Shown here: positions 7,079 to 14,564 of the stretch, in pieces
How the letters are laid out: each line of letters starts with the position of its first letter
Numbering within the stretch: position 1 is the first letter of the stretch
The notes under the pieces: generated by a model
Database searches by the model: none
Told to the model about the DNA's origin: nothing
What the model saw: only the letters and a program-made list of their open reading frames with translations
Translations under genes and position numbers: made by a program
Assembly: GCF_024171605.1 (NCBI RefSeq)
Contig: NZ_JALKAA010000005.1
Span: 62,001 to 126,000, forward strand
Direction of reading: 5' to 3'
From: Pontibacter sp. HSC-36F09
Lineage (GTDB): Bacteria > Bacteroidota > Bacteroidia > Cytophagales > Hymenobacteraceae
DNA: 64,000 nucleotides

Positions 7079-9700
7079 CTACCTCTGATTAAAATTAAGC
7101 AGCGTCGCTATACCTACCCGGAAACCAATCTCCTGGAAGCTGCGGTCGTGGAAAGAGGCGGCTGCTTCCAAGCGGAACACCCGGAACACGTTGTCTAGTG
7201 AGTAACCTACTTCATAGTAGTGCGGCGAGTGCTGCGTTTTGAGGTAGTTGAGGAAAACGTTTTCCTTTATACCTGTGAAGCGCACTTCCGGAATCTGGGT
7301 AAGCAGGAACTTGCGGAACTGGTAGTGCGTGTGCGCTGAAAAATAACTGCCGTTAGTGCTGTACTGGTAGTAGTCGAGCAGTCGGAACGAGCCGGCCGGT
7401 TTCAGGCTAGTCAGAATAGTGCGGTTGCCGTCGAAGTGGTTGTAGTCCATGAAGTACATGCGCTTGCTATTCAGGAAAGTACCGCCTCGCAATTCAAACT
7501 CCAGCTTGCCCCGCACGCCAAACGCCAGCGCATGGTTGATGCCCAGTTGCACCTGATCGAAGTTCACATCGCTTCCCAGTACTCCTGAAATACCTTTGCG
7601 GTACATCAACAGCAACTCCGGCGAGCGCTCCATAATCGGAATCTTGCGGCCGTTGTATAGTCGATAGCGTTGCACAGGGCGGTAACTCAGGTTAGCCTGC
7701 AGCACTAGCGCTTCATGCTTTGGAAACTCGGTGCTCTCCAGCTCCACATTGTCCGGCGTGCTGGGGGTAAAGGTTCTGTCTTCATCAGTGTAAAAGAAGC
7801 TGCGGTCGGTGTTGTTGTAAAGCTGGTTGCGCTGCGACCACTCCATATTTCCGCTCACTTTCAACCAAACCGATGGCTTGTATTCGAATCCGGTCTCCAC
7901 AAAACTCCTCTCATAGATCTTCATGTAGTTGCGGCGGAAAAGCAGTGTGCTGAGCGTATTGATGTGCGGATGGATCGGGTTTTCGCTGTTGAACTGCTCC
8001 ACAAACTTACCTCCTTCCAAATATAGCAAATGCGATTTGCCTTTGGTCCTCACAGCATGCGAAATGCGTGCCTTGCCGTAGAATGTCTCGCTGTCGAAGC
8101 CATATCGGAACGTAGGCGCAACTTCAAAACTGCGACGCAGACTGTCGTACTGGTGGCGCAGCTTTCCGCTCAGATTCACGTTCCAACCTTCTACGGTGTT
8201 GTAATACACGTTCGTGAAAGTCGGATCGATGTTCACGCGAGTTCGCGGCGATAGTCTGTAACCGCCACCCATCACCAGGTCTTGCGGCTTGAATTTTCTC
8301 TTTTTGATAACCTTTGTGGAGTCTTTGCCTGTCAGCTCAGCCGATTTGATCTGCGCCAGGGAGTCATCGCGCTGGTAGCCTTTAAGTTCTTTGTCACTAA
8401 GCGGCACAGGGCGCACCGAATCCCAGTAGGCAGAGTCGCGTTTGGTGGCCAGTTTGTCGACCGTATACCTGCGTTCCGACACTACTTCCGGATCTTTCTG
8501 CTCTTTCAGGGCTTCCTTTTCCTGTTGTACAATGAGCTGCCGGAATTGCTTGCGCGTCAGTTTGTCCTGGTTAGCCAATGCTTCCAGGTTGGGGTTTTTA
8601 TTGCTCGACTTGATAGCGGCTATGGCTTCGGGTACTTCTTCTACTTTCTCATCGATGATCTCTTTGGGCGCCACCAGCTTTTTGTTGAGCACCACCTGGT
8701 AATCAGAGCTGGAAGCCAGGTAGCGGAACTCACCCCCAAAGCCCATCACCTTGCCAGAAAAATGAAACTGGTGCGTGGTCGGCATCCAGACAGTTGGGGC
8801 TACTTCGGCATAATTCTGCTTCACCTTGATCGGGAAGCCCATCATGCTGGTTTTGAGGTCGAGGCTGTGGATGGCCCAGTAGCCTTCTATAATGTAGATG
8901 TAGCCTTCAAACACATTATCGCCGCGGGAGCGTGGGGTCACCTTTATCTTGTTCACGTCGATGTTGCCTTCCTGAAAACTGCCCTCGTACTGAAACTTGT
9001 AATAGGCAAAAGCGGAACGAGAAAGTGGCGACACCATCTCCACTACTTTATCATTGTAGAAACTCGCGCTCACAAAAGTCATCGGCGAAATACTCCCTTT
9101 GTTATCGCCTGAAGTGCGGATGGAGATCACCTTCTCCTCAAACTTGTTGGGTTGGGCAAACTTGATCTCACTCACCGATTCCAAAGTATAGGCTTCGTTC
9201 AGCTTCACCCCTTCTTCTTTGAGTTTGTTTTTCAGAAAGAAAGGCGCATCGGTCAGTTCACCGGTTCCTTTCACGTATACCTTCATCTTGTAGCTGTCGT
9301 ACTGCAGCAGGTGGTATTTTTTCTTGGCGATGGCCTTGCGCATAATGGTATAAGCCGGGTCCTCCCCTTTGCCCTTCACCTGCACCTCTTTTAGGGCAAA
9401 GGACTGCTCTCCCAATCGGAAATCCTGCTGCACCCAGCTATCCGTGATCTCGACCTGCACCTGCTGCGCTTCATAGCCGATGTATTTCACCACCACCGTG
9501 TGCTTTCCGGCTGGCAGCTTTATCTCAAAATCGCCGTTCGCGTTGCTCGACGAGCCGTTGTTGAGATTGGTGATGTAAACCGAGGCAAATGGTAGCGCTT
9601 CGCCTTTCTGGTTTTTGATGCTCCCGCGTATACCTTGCGCAGAAAGTGAGAACTGAAACAGGACCAGTAAAAGGGTAAGCAGACAGGAAAATAAACGCAT
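7079..9700 (-). CDS. DUF5686 outer-membrane protein with N-terminal carboxypeptidase-regulatory-like domain
   Basis: 873 aa. Signal peptide at residues 1-21 (ending SLSAQG), then a CarboxypepD_reg-like beta-sandwich (IRGSIKNQKGEALPFASVYI to about residue 105), a DUF5686 body, and a C-terminal part rich in alternating aromatic strands typical of an outer-membrane barrel, ending in NFNQR. A Lys/Glu-rich linker (about 340-420) looks like a disordered periplasmic stretch. DUF5686 proteins are abundant in Bacteroidota and not functionally defined. The N-terminal domain resembles that of TonB-dependent receptors, but no plug is visible. Confidence 0.8.
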   Translation of the reverse strand: MRLFSCLLTLLLVLFQFSLSAQGIRGSIKNQKGEALPFASVYITNLNNGSSSNANGDFEIKLPAGKHTVVVKYIGYEAQQVQVEITDSWVQQDFRLGEQSFALKEVQVKGKGEDPAYTIMRKAIAKKKYHLLQYDSYKMKVYVKGTGELTDAPFFLKNKLKEEGVKLNEAYTLESVSEIKFAQPNKFEEKVISIRTSGDNKGSISPMTFVSASFYNDKVVEMVSPLSRSAFAYYKFQYEGSFQEGNIDVNKIKVTPRSRGDNVFEGYIYIIEGYWAIHSLDLKTSMMGFPIKVKQNYAEVAPTVWMPTTHQFHFSGKVMGFGGEFRYLASSSDYQVVLNKKLVAPKEIIDEKVEEVPEAIAAIKSSNKNPNLEALANQDKLTRKQFRQLIVQQEKEALKEQKDPEVVSERRYTVDKLATKRDSAYWDSVRPVPLSDKELKGYQRDDSLAQIKSAELTGKDSTKVIKKRKFKPQDLVMGGGYRLSPRTRVNIDPTFTNVYYNTVEGWNVNLSGKLRHQYDSLRRSFEVAPTFRYGFDSETFYGKARISHAVRTKGKSHLLYLEGGKFVEQFNSENPIHPHINTLSTLLFRRNYMKIYERSFVETGFEYKPSVWLKVSGNMEWSQRNQLYNNTDRSFFYTDEDRTFTPSTPDNVELESTEFPKHEALVLQANLSYRPVQRYRLYNGRKIPIMERSPELLLMYRKGISGVLGSDVNFDQVQLGINHALAFGVRGKLEFELRGGTFLNSKRMYFMDYNHFDGNRTILTSLKPAGSFRLLDYYQYSTNGSYFSAHTHYQFRKFLLTQIPEVRFTGIKENVFLNYLKTQHSPHYYEVGYSLDNVFRVFRLEAAASFHDRSFQEIGFRVGIATLLNFNQR

Positions 9701-9962
9701 AGGAATATCTGGCTAATTAGAAAGCTTGAATGTCAGGAAGTAGTAAGGGGCTTAGCTTTGTGAACTGAAACCAGAGCAGGTTTGAACACAGGCAAGGGAA
9801 TGCGTATAGCACAGAAAGGACGCTAAATTAGTTTTCATAAAAAGGGATTAAGGTAGAAGCAGCAAGCAATAGAATTCTTACCGCAATATATAGTTAAGAT
9901 GCAATTTAACCTCTATCCGTTGCATGGTATTTCAAAAAAATAAGGAAAAACCCGAAAAAAGA
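9701..9962. other. Intergenic stretch upstream of the DUF5686 gene
   Basis: This AT-rich 262-base region holds no ORF that I can support and no convincing TAnnTTTG promoter. It is bounded by the perfect inverted repeat at 9963-10007, with a run of A residues (minus-strand T-run) at about 9954-9960. Confidence 0.5.
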
Positions 9963-10007
9963 AACAGCTGCTATACCTGAGGACTTCCTACAGGTATAGC
10001 AGCTGTT
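9963..10007 (-). terminator. Perfect 17-bp hairpin terminator carrying two motif copies
   Basis: Arms 9963-9979 and 9991-10007 are exact reverse complements around an 11-base loop. On the minus strand the stem is followed by TTTCTTTTTTC, giving an intrinsic terminator 21 bases after the acetolactate decarboxylase-like gene. Each arm contains CTATACCTG/CAGGTATAG, so the stem is built from two inverted copies of the dispersed motif. Confidence 0.75.
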
Positions 10008-10027
10008 ATGAATAAGGCAATGTTGCG

Positions 10028-10762
10028 CTATTCCTTCGGCAGGTATAGCGTCAAACTGCCCGGTTTGAATGCCGCTTCATCCAGGTGGCCCATTTTAGAA
10101 CGGTCACTTGTGATTAGGTGCAGGTGCATGAAAGTGTCGTGGTGGGTGAACACGGCTTTGTGCTCGGTCGAGAAGAAACCGACAATGTCAATTATCTCAT
10201 CGCCCAGCGTATAATTCACTTGCCCCTGGTGGGCTTCGTCAGGGTTACTAACTTTAGAGCCAGCCGGCAGATTGACAATGTGGATGGTTGCATGCTCGAT
10301 TTCGCCGCTCACCTTAAATGGAAATGGCCGTTTGCTGTTTTGGGTTTCGCTGTCCAGGTATAGCTCCAGTTGCTGCATGGTTTGGATGGAGTCCGGTAAG
10401 GTGCGCTCCTGCCAGGCGGGCACCCGGGCATAAACAAAAAACGGGGCTTTGGCCGCAAAGGTCTCTTCTACCTGCATGGTCGTGTCACTCACTACCACCG
10501 ATTTATAGGACTTCCCATCCATGATCAACAACTCGCCCGCCAAGTACTCTACCGGCCCCAACCCGTACAGCTGCTCTTTCCCGGTAATCGAATCCAGGTC
10601 GATCGTGCCAGCCAGTTCGCTTTTCCACATCACATTACGCATCGCTCCCACTACCTGTACTTCGCTGGCAGCAGTAGCCGCGGCCTGATCGGTATCTGTG
10701 GTGCAGCCGCTCAACAGAAGAGCAGTCATAAGACTGAAAGAGACAAGTGAAAGATGTTTCAT
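10028..10762 (-). CDS. Acetolactate decarboxylase-like lipoprotein
   Basis: Starting at the ATG at 10762 gives 244 aa with a lipoprotein signal (MTALLLSGC, lipobox near residue 20); a nine-codon upstream extension has no signal and is rejected. Similarity to alpha-acetolactate decarboxylase (acetolactate to acetoin): LYGLGPVEYLAGELLIMDG resembles the family GLGTFNELDGEM, and the C-terminal TFMHLHLITSDRSKMGHLDE keeps the zinc histidines HxH plus a later H. The arginine of the family RTVPRQ segment is not visible (here IHIVNLP), so catalysis is uncertain. A membrane-anchored extracytoplasmic location is unusual for this family. Confidence 0.7.
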   Translation of the reverse strand: MKHLSLVSFSLMTALLLSGCTTDTDQAAATAASEVQVVGAMRNVMWKSELAGTIDLDSITGKEQLYGLGPVEYLAGELLIMDGKSYKSVVVSDTTMQVEETFAAKAPFFVYARVPAWQERTLPDSIQTMQQLELYLDSETQNSKRPFPFKVSGEIEHATIHIVNLPAGSKVSNPDEAHQGQVNYTLGDEIIDIVGFFSTEHKAVFTHHDTFMHLHLITSDRSKMGHLDEAAFKPGSLTLYLPKE

Positions 10763-10813
10763 GTTTTTATTTTGTGTCTGCGACCCCACCTGAGGTAGCA
10801 GACAAATATAGCT

Positions 10814-11881
10814 TTAGTTTAAAACTTTGGCTCCGGACTCTACTTTCTTGAGGTAGGCAACGGCTTCGTCAGAGAAAACAAAGGGCTTCGATTTGTCTTT
10901 GCGGGCAGCTTTGTTGTAGAGGTAGATGATCTGGAATGGATTGTCCATATTCGACACCAGCTTCTTTTTGAGCCCGTTTCGTTCAATCACATCGCTCATG
11001 TAGAAGCCGGGCACATGACCACTCATACCTATCACCTGGTTTCTTATTTCTTTGCTGGAGTACTGCTTTTCGCCGGAGGCTATCACTTTGATGGCGGCAT
11101 CAACTTTGGGAAGGTGCTGTTTGCCCAGGTCCAGCAAGTAGGTTCCCCACTGCATATCGTCCGGCATGTGGGGCGCAACCGCATATTTCTTGTCGATCAG
11201 ATCAGGTACGCCTTCGTTCATCAGCAGTTCCAGCATCAACAGAAGACTCTTATCTTTTTCGGCCACATCATAGCGCTTTGGTTTGTTGAGGGTATGGTGC
11301 AGTTCATGACCACCCACCGCGCCGGGCTTCACCTGGTTGAACTTGTACTCGAGCCAAACATTAAGCACTATGTTTCCTTTATGAGCCACCGCATCGTTGC
11401 CCAGCGCGATCAGGTATACGCCGGTTTCAGGGTTCTTGCTGTGCATGCGTTTTGGCAGCATACTGTAGCAGGTTTGGTACATCGTGTTCAAATAGTCCTC
11501 TTTATCGGCAGCCAACTGCGCCAGGTATTGACGCAGTTCTGCTTCATGCGCTTTGTACACGTGAATGCTGTAGGTCATGTAGTTCGCCTGCCGGTCTTGT
11601 AACCGGACTTGCAGGAGGCTGTCATGCTCAGGCATGTAAACCACTTCCATTGTCTTGCGAAAGTTGTTCAGATAAGCTTCCTTGTAATTCTGGTTTTCGA
11701 TGTACTGTTGGTTGCCTTCCATGGCCAGAAATTGCTGCCAGGTAGCATCGTGCAGTCGCTTACCTGATTTCAGGGTGTCTACCAGTTCAAAGTAGCGTTC
11801 GGCCGAAGATACATCCACCACCTGTGCCTGCGCAGTATATCCGGAAGCAGCTAAAAGCAAAAGGGTAAAAAGTTTTTTCAT
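10814..11881 (-). CDS. Secreted gluzincin-like zinc peptidase (DUF5700-like, uncertain)
   Basis: Start chosen at the ATG at 11881, which gives 355 aa with a clear signal peptide (MKKLFTLLLLAASGYTAQA). The longer open frame up to 12415 runs antisense-frame through the DUF4256 gene and has no signal, so it is rejected. The metal site HELHH (HExxH) lies near residue 185 in VGGHELHHTLNK, and a downstream Glu in LLMNEGVPDLID is a plausible third ligand. No substrate can be named. It may share a transcript with the lipoprotein gene 51 bases downstream. Confidence 0.7.
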   Translation of the reverse strand: MKKLFTLLLLAASGYTAQAQVVDVSSAERYFELVDTLKSGKRLHDATWQQFLAMEGNQQYIENQNYKEAYLNNFRKTMEVVYMPEHDSLLQVRLQDRQANYMTYSIHVYKAHEAELRQYLAQLAADKEDYLNTMYQTCYSMLPKRMHSKNPETGVYLIALGNDAVAHKGNIVLNVWLEYKFNQVKPGAVGGHELHHTLNKPKRYDVAEKDKSLLLMLELLMNEGVPDLIDKKYAVAPHMPDDMQWGTYLLDLGKQHLPKVDAAIKVIASGEKQYSSKEIRNQVIGMSGHVPGFYMSDVIERNGLKKKLVSNMDNPFQIIYLYNKAARKDKSKPFVFSDEAVAYLKKVESGAKVLN

Positions 11882-11960
11882 GTAGGTATAAGTTTGTTTA
11901 ATTGATCGATCTAAAATGATACTGGCTGGTGCAAGGTATAGCTTAGCTAGCTGAAGATGC

Positions 11961-12524
11961 TCAGACCCGCAGCGAGCCGCGGAATGCCCGGTTACTGTAA
12001 TAGGATTGCGCCCCATTGTGGTACACAAACACATATCCATAGCGGAAATCAGCAAACAACGCCCCTCCAAGTTCTCTGATGTCGGCTGGTGTCTGGATCC
12101 AGCTTGAGGTTTTCTGATCGAACTTGCCAAGCTTCTGTAGCTCCCGATATTCCGTTTCTGATAAAATCTCGATGCCCATTTCAGCAGCCATATCCAGCGC
12201 ATTATTTTCCGGTCGGTGCTCTTTCCTGGACTCAAGTCCTTCGCGGTCGTAGCAAACGCTCCGGCGCCCTTTAGGGCTTTCGGCTGCGCAATCGAAGAAA
12301 ATGAATTCGCCGGTTTTCGGGTCTTGTCCCACCACATCAGGCTCACCTCCTGTTGTCTCCATTTCGAGCAGCGACCACAGTTTAGCAGGGTTCGCTTCCA
12401 GTCTGGCTTGCACATCCACCCATGCTATACCTGTGTGGCGTTGCATGTTTTTCTCAAAGCGGGATTTGAGAGTGTCGAGGAGTGTTTTACTTTGCTCCGT
12501 CGTTACTTCTTTTGAATTTCCCAT
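11961..12524 (-). CDS. DUF4256 family protein
   Basis: 187 aa, soluble, no signal peptide. Matches the DUF4256 pattern from memory: W-x-x-V-x-x-R-L-E near residue 36, EMETTGGEPDVVGQDPKTGE, FIFFDCAAESPKGRRSVCYD and ALDMAAEMGIEILSETEYRELQ. The family is usually 180-190 aa, so the gene is complete. Its function is unknown; it is typically a stand-alone gene in Bacteroidota and Firmicutes. It ends 79 bases before the zinc peptidase start on the same strand. Confidence 0.8.
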   Translation of the reverse strand: MGNSKEVTTEQSKTLLDTLKSRFEKNMQRHTGIAWVDVQARLEANPAKLWSLLEMETTGGEPDVVGQDPKTGEFIFFDCAAESPKGRRSVCYDREGLESRKEHRPENNALDMAAEMGIEILSETEYRELQKLGKFDQKTSSWIQTPADIRELGGALFADFRYGYVFVYHNGAQSYYSNRAFRGSLRV

Positions 12525-12548
12525 AGTGATCTCTATGTTTTAAAATAG

Positions 12549-13193
12549 CTATTCCACACTAATGCTAAACTTGTCTTGCGTGCCATACTTCTCAGGTTTT
12601 CCGAGCGAGACCAGCCACCTGTCGTAAGTTGCTTTGGCCAGCCATTGCACCACGTAATTATCCTTTAGTTCGCTTACCGCAGCAGCTTCTCCAGCCAGCT
12701 TTTGAGCAATCTCATAGAGTTCACTTTTCTTGCTGTGATGGAACACAAAAGCGGCATAAAATTTATCGATCGGCAAGCTGATTTGTTTGTCCTGGTAGAG
12801 TTGGGTGACTTGCATGAGTCTTATGCTGTCTCGCTCCGCCATGCTATCTTCGAACAGGCTAAGATATGCGCCAACGGTCATGCGGTCTGCCTGGTCTGTT
12901 TCATAAGCATAGGCTAACTTTTGGCTCGCATCACCAGCGTTCACCACTGCAGGATCTAAGGGACGCAGCAGGCCAACCAGCACACCCAAAGCGCAAATAG
13001 TTGTTATAATTAAAGGCAGTCTCATCCATTTTTGATCGAGGCTTGGGCGAAAAATCTTTGCTATACCTACCACCAATAAAGCTGTCAGGCACAGGGCAAT
13101 GACTGCAAGCAACAGAAAACTCGTCAGGCTATAAGAATAAGAAAGTATGCCAACAGGTATAAGGAAAAGTAGCGGGGTGAAATACTTTTTCAT
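12549..13193 (-). CDS. Hypothetical protein with N-terminal membrane segments
   Basis: 214 aa. Three hydrophobic segments are likely in the first 85 residues (about 4-20, 25-47 and 60-80), followed by a soluble C-terminal domain with alternating helices (LYQDKQISLPIDKFYAAFVF, YDRWLVSLGKPEKYGTQDK). No family is recognised. It starts 31 bases after the DUF4180 gene and ends 24 bases before the DUF4256 gene, which would allow co-transcription on the minus strand. Confidence 0.6.
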   Translation of the reverse strand: MKKYFTPLLFLIPVGILSYSYSLTSFLLLAVIALCLTALLVVGIAKIFRPSLDQKWMRLPLIITTICALGVLVGLLRPLDPAVVNAGDASQKLAYAYETDQADRMTVGAYLSLFEDSMAERDSIRLMQVTQLYQDKQISLPIDKFYAAFVFHHSKKSELYEIAQKLAGEAAAVSELKDNYVVQWLAKATYDRWLVSLGKPEKYGTQDKFSISVE

Positions 13194-13224
13194 TTTAGCA
13201 ATGGCTATCTGTTGCTTTTAGTTT

Positions 13225-13587
13225 TCAGTTATTGGGAAAGTTTTCCAGCGCTTCTTTAAGAGAGCTCACAAAATTGACTTGTTTGCCTTTGTTGCTCTCA
13301 TAAATGAAGTCTTGAACACTCTGGCGGGTATATTTTGAGAAGTCTCCAACGACAGCCAAACGGACGCGATAATTGGAAAACTTTTGCAGTATTTCGCCTG
13401 CCATTCCGTTCTTCAGTTCAAAGAAGTCAGGTGTGATGTTCTTCTCGTGTATTATAATTCGATCAAATCCCTGAAAGTACAGGCTCCCTAATAAGTCCAC
13501 TCCGTCTTCCATACTATTGATTATCCTGTCTTCCGAAGTCACTTCGGCTATTTTAGTGTCGTTTATAGAATGTGTTTCTATTTTCAT
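13225..13587 (-). CDS. DUF4180 family protein
   Basis: Start placed at the ATG at 13587 (MKIETHSINDTKIAEV), giving 120 aa, the normal DUF4180 length; the open frame extends 16 codons upstream without family similarity. Recognisable features are DGVDLLGSLYFQGFDRIIIHEKNI, FFELKNGMAGEILQKFSNYRVRLA, and GDFSKYTRQSVQDFIYESNKGKQ near the end. The function is unknown. The gene is visibly more AT-rich than the biosynthetic genes around it and is followed upstream by a cassette-like palindrome at 13631-13695. Confidence 0.8.
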   Translation of the reverse strand: MKIETHSINDTKIAEVTSEDRIINSMEDGVDLLGSLYFQGFDRIIIHEKNITPDFFELKNGMAGEILQKFSNYRVRLAVVGDFSKYTRQSVQDFIYESNKGKQVNFVSSLKEALENFPNN

Positions 13588-13630
13588 TTTGTCTGAATTA
13601 GCAAGCAAGTGGCCTTTTAGAAAACCACCT

Positions 13631-13695
13631 AACATCTCGTATATACCTTATGAGAGGCTATCAGCCGAAGCATAAGGTATAAACCTTGTTGGCGT
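13631..13695. repeat. Nested inverted repeat between two AT-rich ORFs, attC-like in outline
   Basis: An 11-bp perfect inverted repeat (13642-13652 and 13671-13681, TATACCTTATG/CATAAGGTATA) encloses a smaller GGCT/AGCC hairpin. It is flanked by CACCTAAC on the left and TTGTTGGCG on the right. CCTAAC and GTTGG can pair with one bulged base. Imperfect palindromes bounded by Y-AAC and GTT-R ends are the general form of integron attC sites, but no integrase is seen and the right end departs from the consensus. It may instead be a terminator for the ORF at 13705-14109. Confidence 0.4.
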
Positions 13696-13704
13696 TTCGT
13701 GTTT

Positions 13705-14109
13705 TTACCAGTTCACTTCTTCTGTGTAAGGTTTGTCTCTATACTCCAAGAAGTCCCTAATTTTTGATTTTTCAAGGGTCAGAACATTCACCTTCCATAT
13801 TGAAGATTTAGTACTCCATGGGTCAATCAAAACTTCTATAGTATCTGTATTCTTTGTTCTTATTGAATGTATGTCAGCCAGTTCATCTACAACTTTTGTA
13901 TTCCCTTCATTCCAAACTGTTAAATGGTCACCAGCAACAACAGCCCATTTATTATCCTTGTCTATTATTCCGCATGTTGGGTCACTAACGTACTCTTCTT
14001 GCAACAGAACAGAACTACTTCTTTTATCTATTAAAAAAACCGTTTCCCACTTGTGAAGCAACAGGAGTTGGTCAGTTTCGTCTAATATGATAGAGTTCTT
14101 TATTTCCAT
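13705..14109 (-). CDS. AT-rich hypothetical protein, cassette-like
   Basis: 134 aa, no signal peptide or membrane segment, acidic, with repeated beta-strand-like stretches (VFLIDKRSSSVLLQEEY, WAVVAGDHLTVWNEG) that could form a small beta-propeller fragment. No family is recognised. Base composition is clearly AT-richer than neighbouring genes. The ORF is flanked by an 8-base inverted repeat, GTTGGCGT (13688-13695) and ACGCCAAC (14127-14134). These features point to recent acquisition as a small mobile cassette, which remains an inference. Confidence 0.6.
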   Translation of the reverse strand: MEIKNSIILDETDQLLLLHKWETVFLIDKRSSSVLLQEEYVSDPTCGIIDKDNKWAVVAGDHLTVWNEGNTKVVDELADIHSIRTKNTDTIEVLIDPWSTKSSIWKVNVLTLEKSKIRDFLEYRDKPYTEEVNW

Positions 14110-14564
14110 TCTATACTTTCACATGCACGCCAACTAGAGCATTGCAGGAGCACTTACTCCAGCTAGCTGCACCATACCTAACTGAACTTCCTTCTTCAAC
14201 TATTGCACTTATATAGCGCCCTTCCAATATAAGCATTTATCTAAATTTTCAACCCAATATTCATAATAATTTAACCTAGAACTCCTCCTTTTCAAAACTA
14301 ATCTACCGGGCTAAATAACCCGTTTCATTAGTTCTGTCTAAATATTATTATCCTAACAAAACCTGCCCTTTAACCCTCTTTTTGACCCGCTACCAGTCGC
14401 TGCATGTTTTCACGCGATTTGTATAAAAACCACACACCGTTTTAGCTAATCCTATCCCTTGAGAGCGCTTTTCAAGACTAAAACGGGCTTTTTAAAAGGA
14501 TTTTGAGTATATTCAAAATACCCGATACTGATAAGCATTACACAAAATTATACTATTCTAATAC
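14110..14564. other. AT-rich intergenic region upstream of the symporter
   Basis: 455 bases without a supportable gene. It contains ACGCCAAC at 14127-14134, one end of the inverted flank described for the AT-rich ORF. A palindrome ATTTTGA-6-TCAAAAT at 14500-14519 lies 45 bases before the symporter ATG and could be an operator or part of the promoter. No clean TTTG/TAnnTTTG pair was found. Confidence 0.5.

Noticed and set aside
11882..12415. Long N-terminal extension of the zinc peptidase reading frame
   Set aside because: It overlaps the well-supported DUF4256 gene in another frame, has no signal peptide, and the ATG at 11881 gives a clear signal sequence.
13631..13695. A confirmed integron attC site
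   Set aside because: The right end (GTTGGCG) does not match the GTTRRRY consensus, and no integrase or second site was found; kept only as a possible attC-like palindrome.
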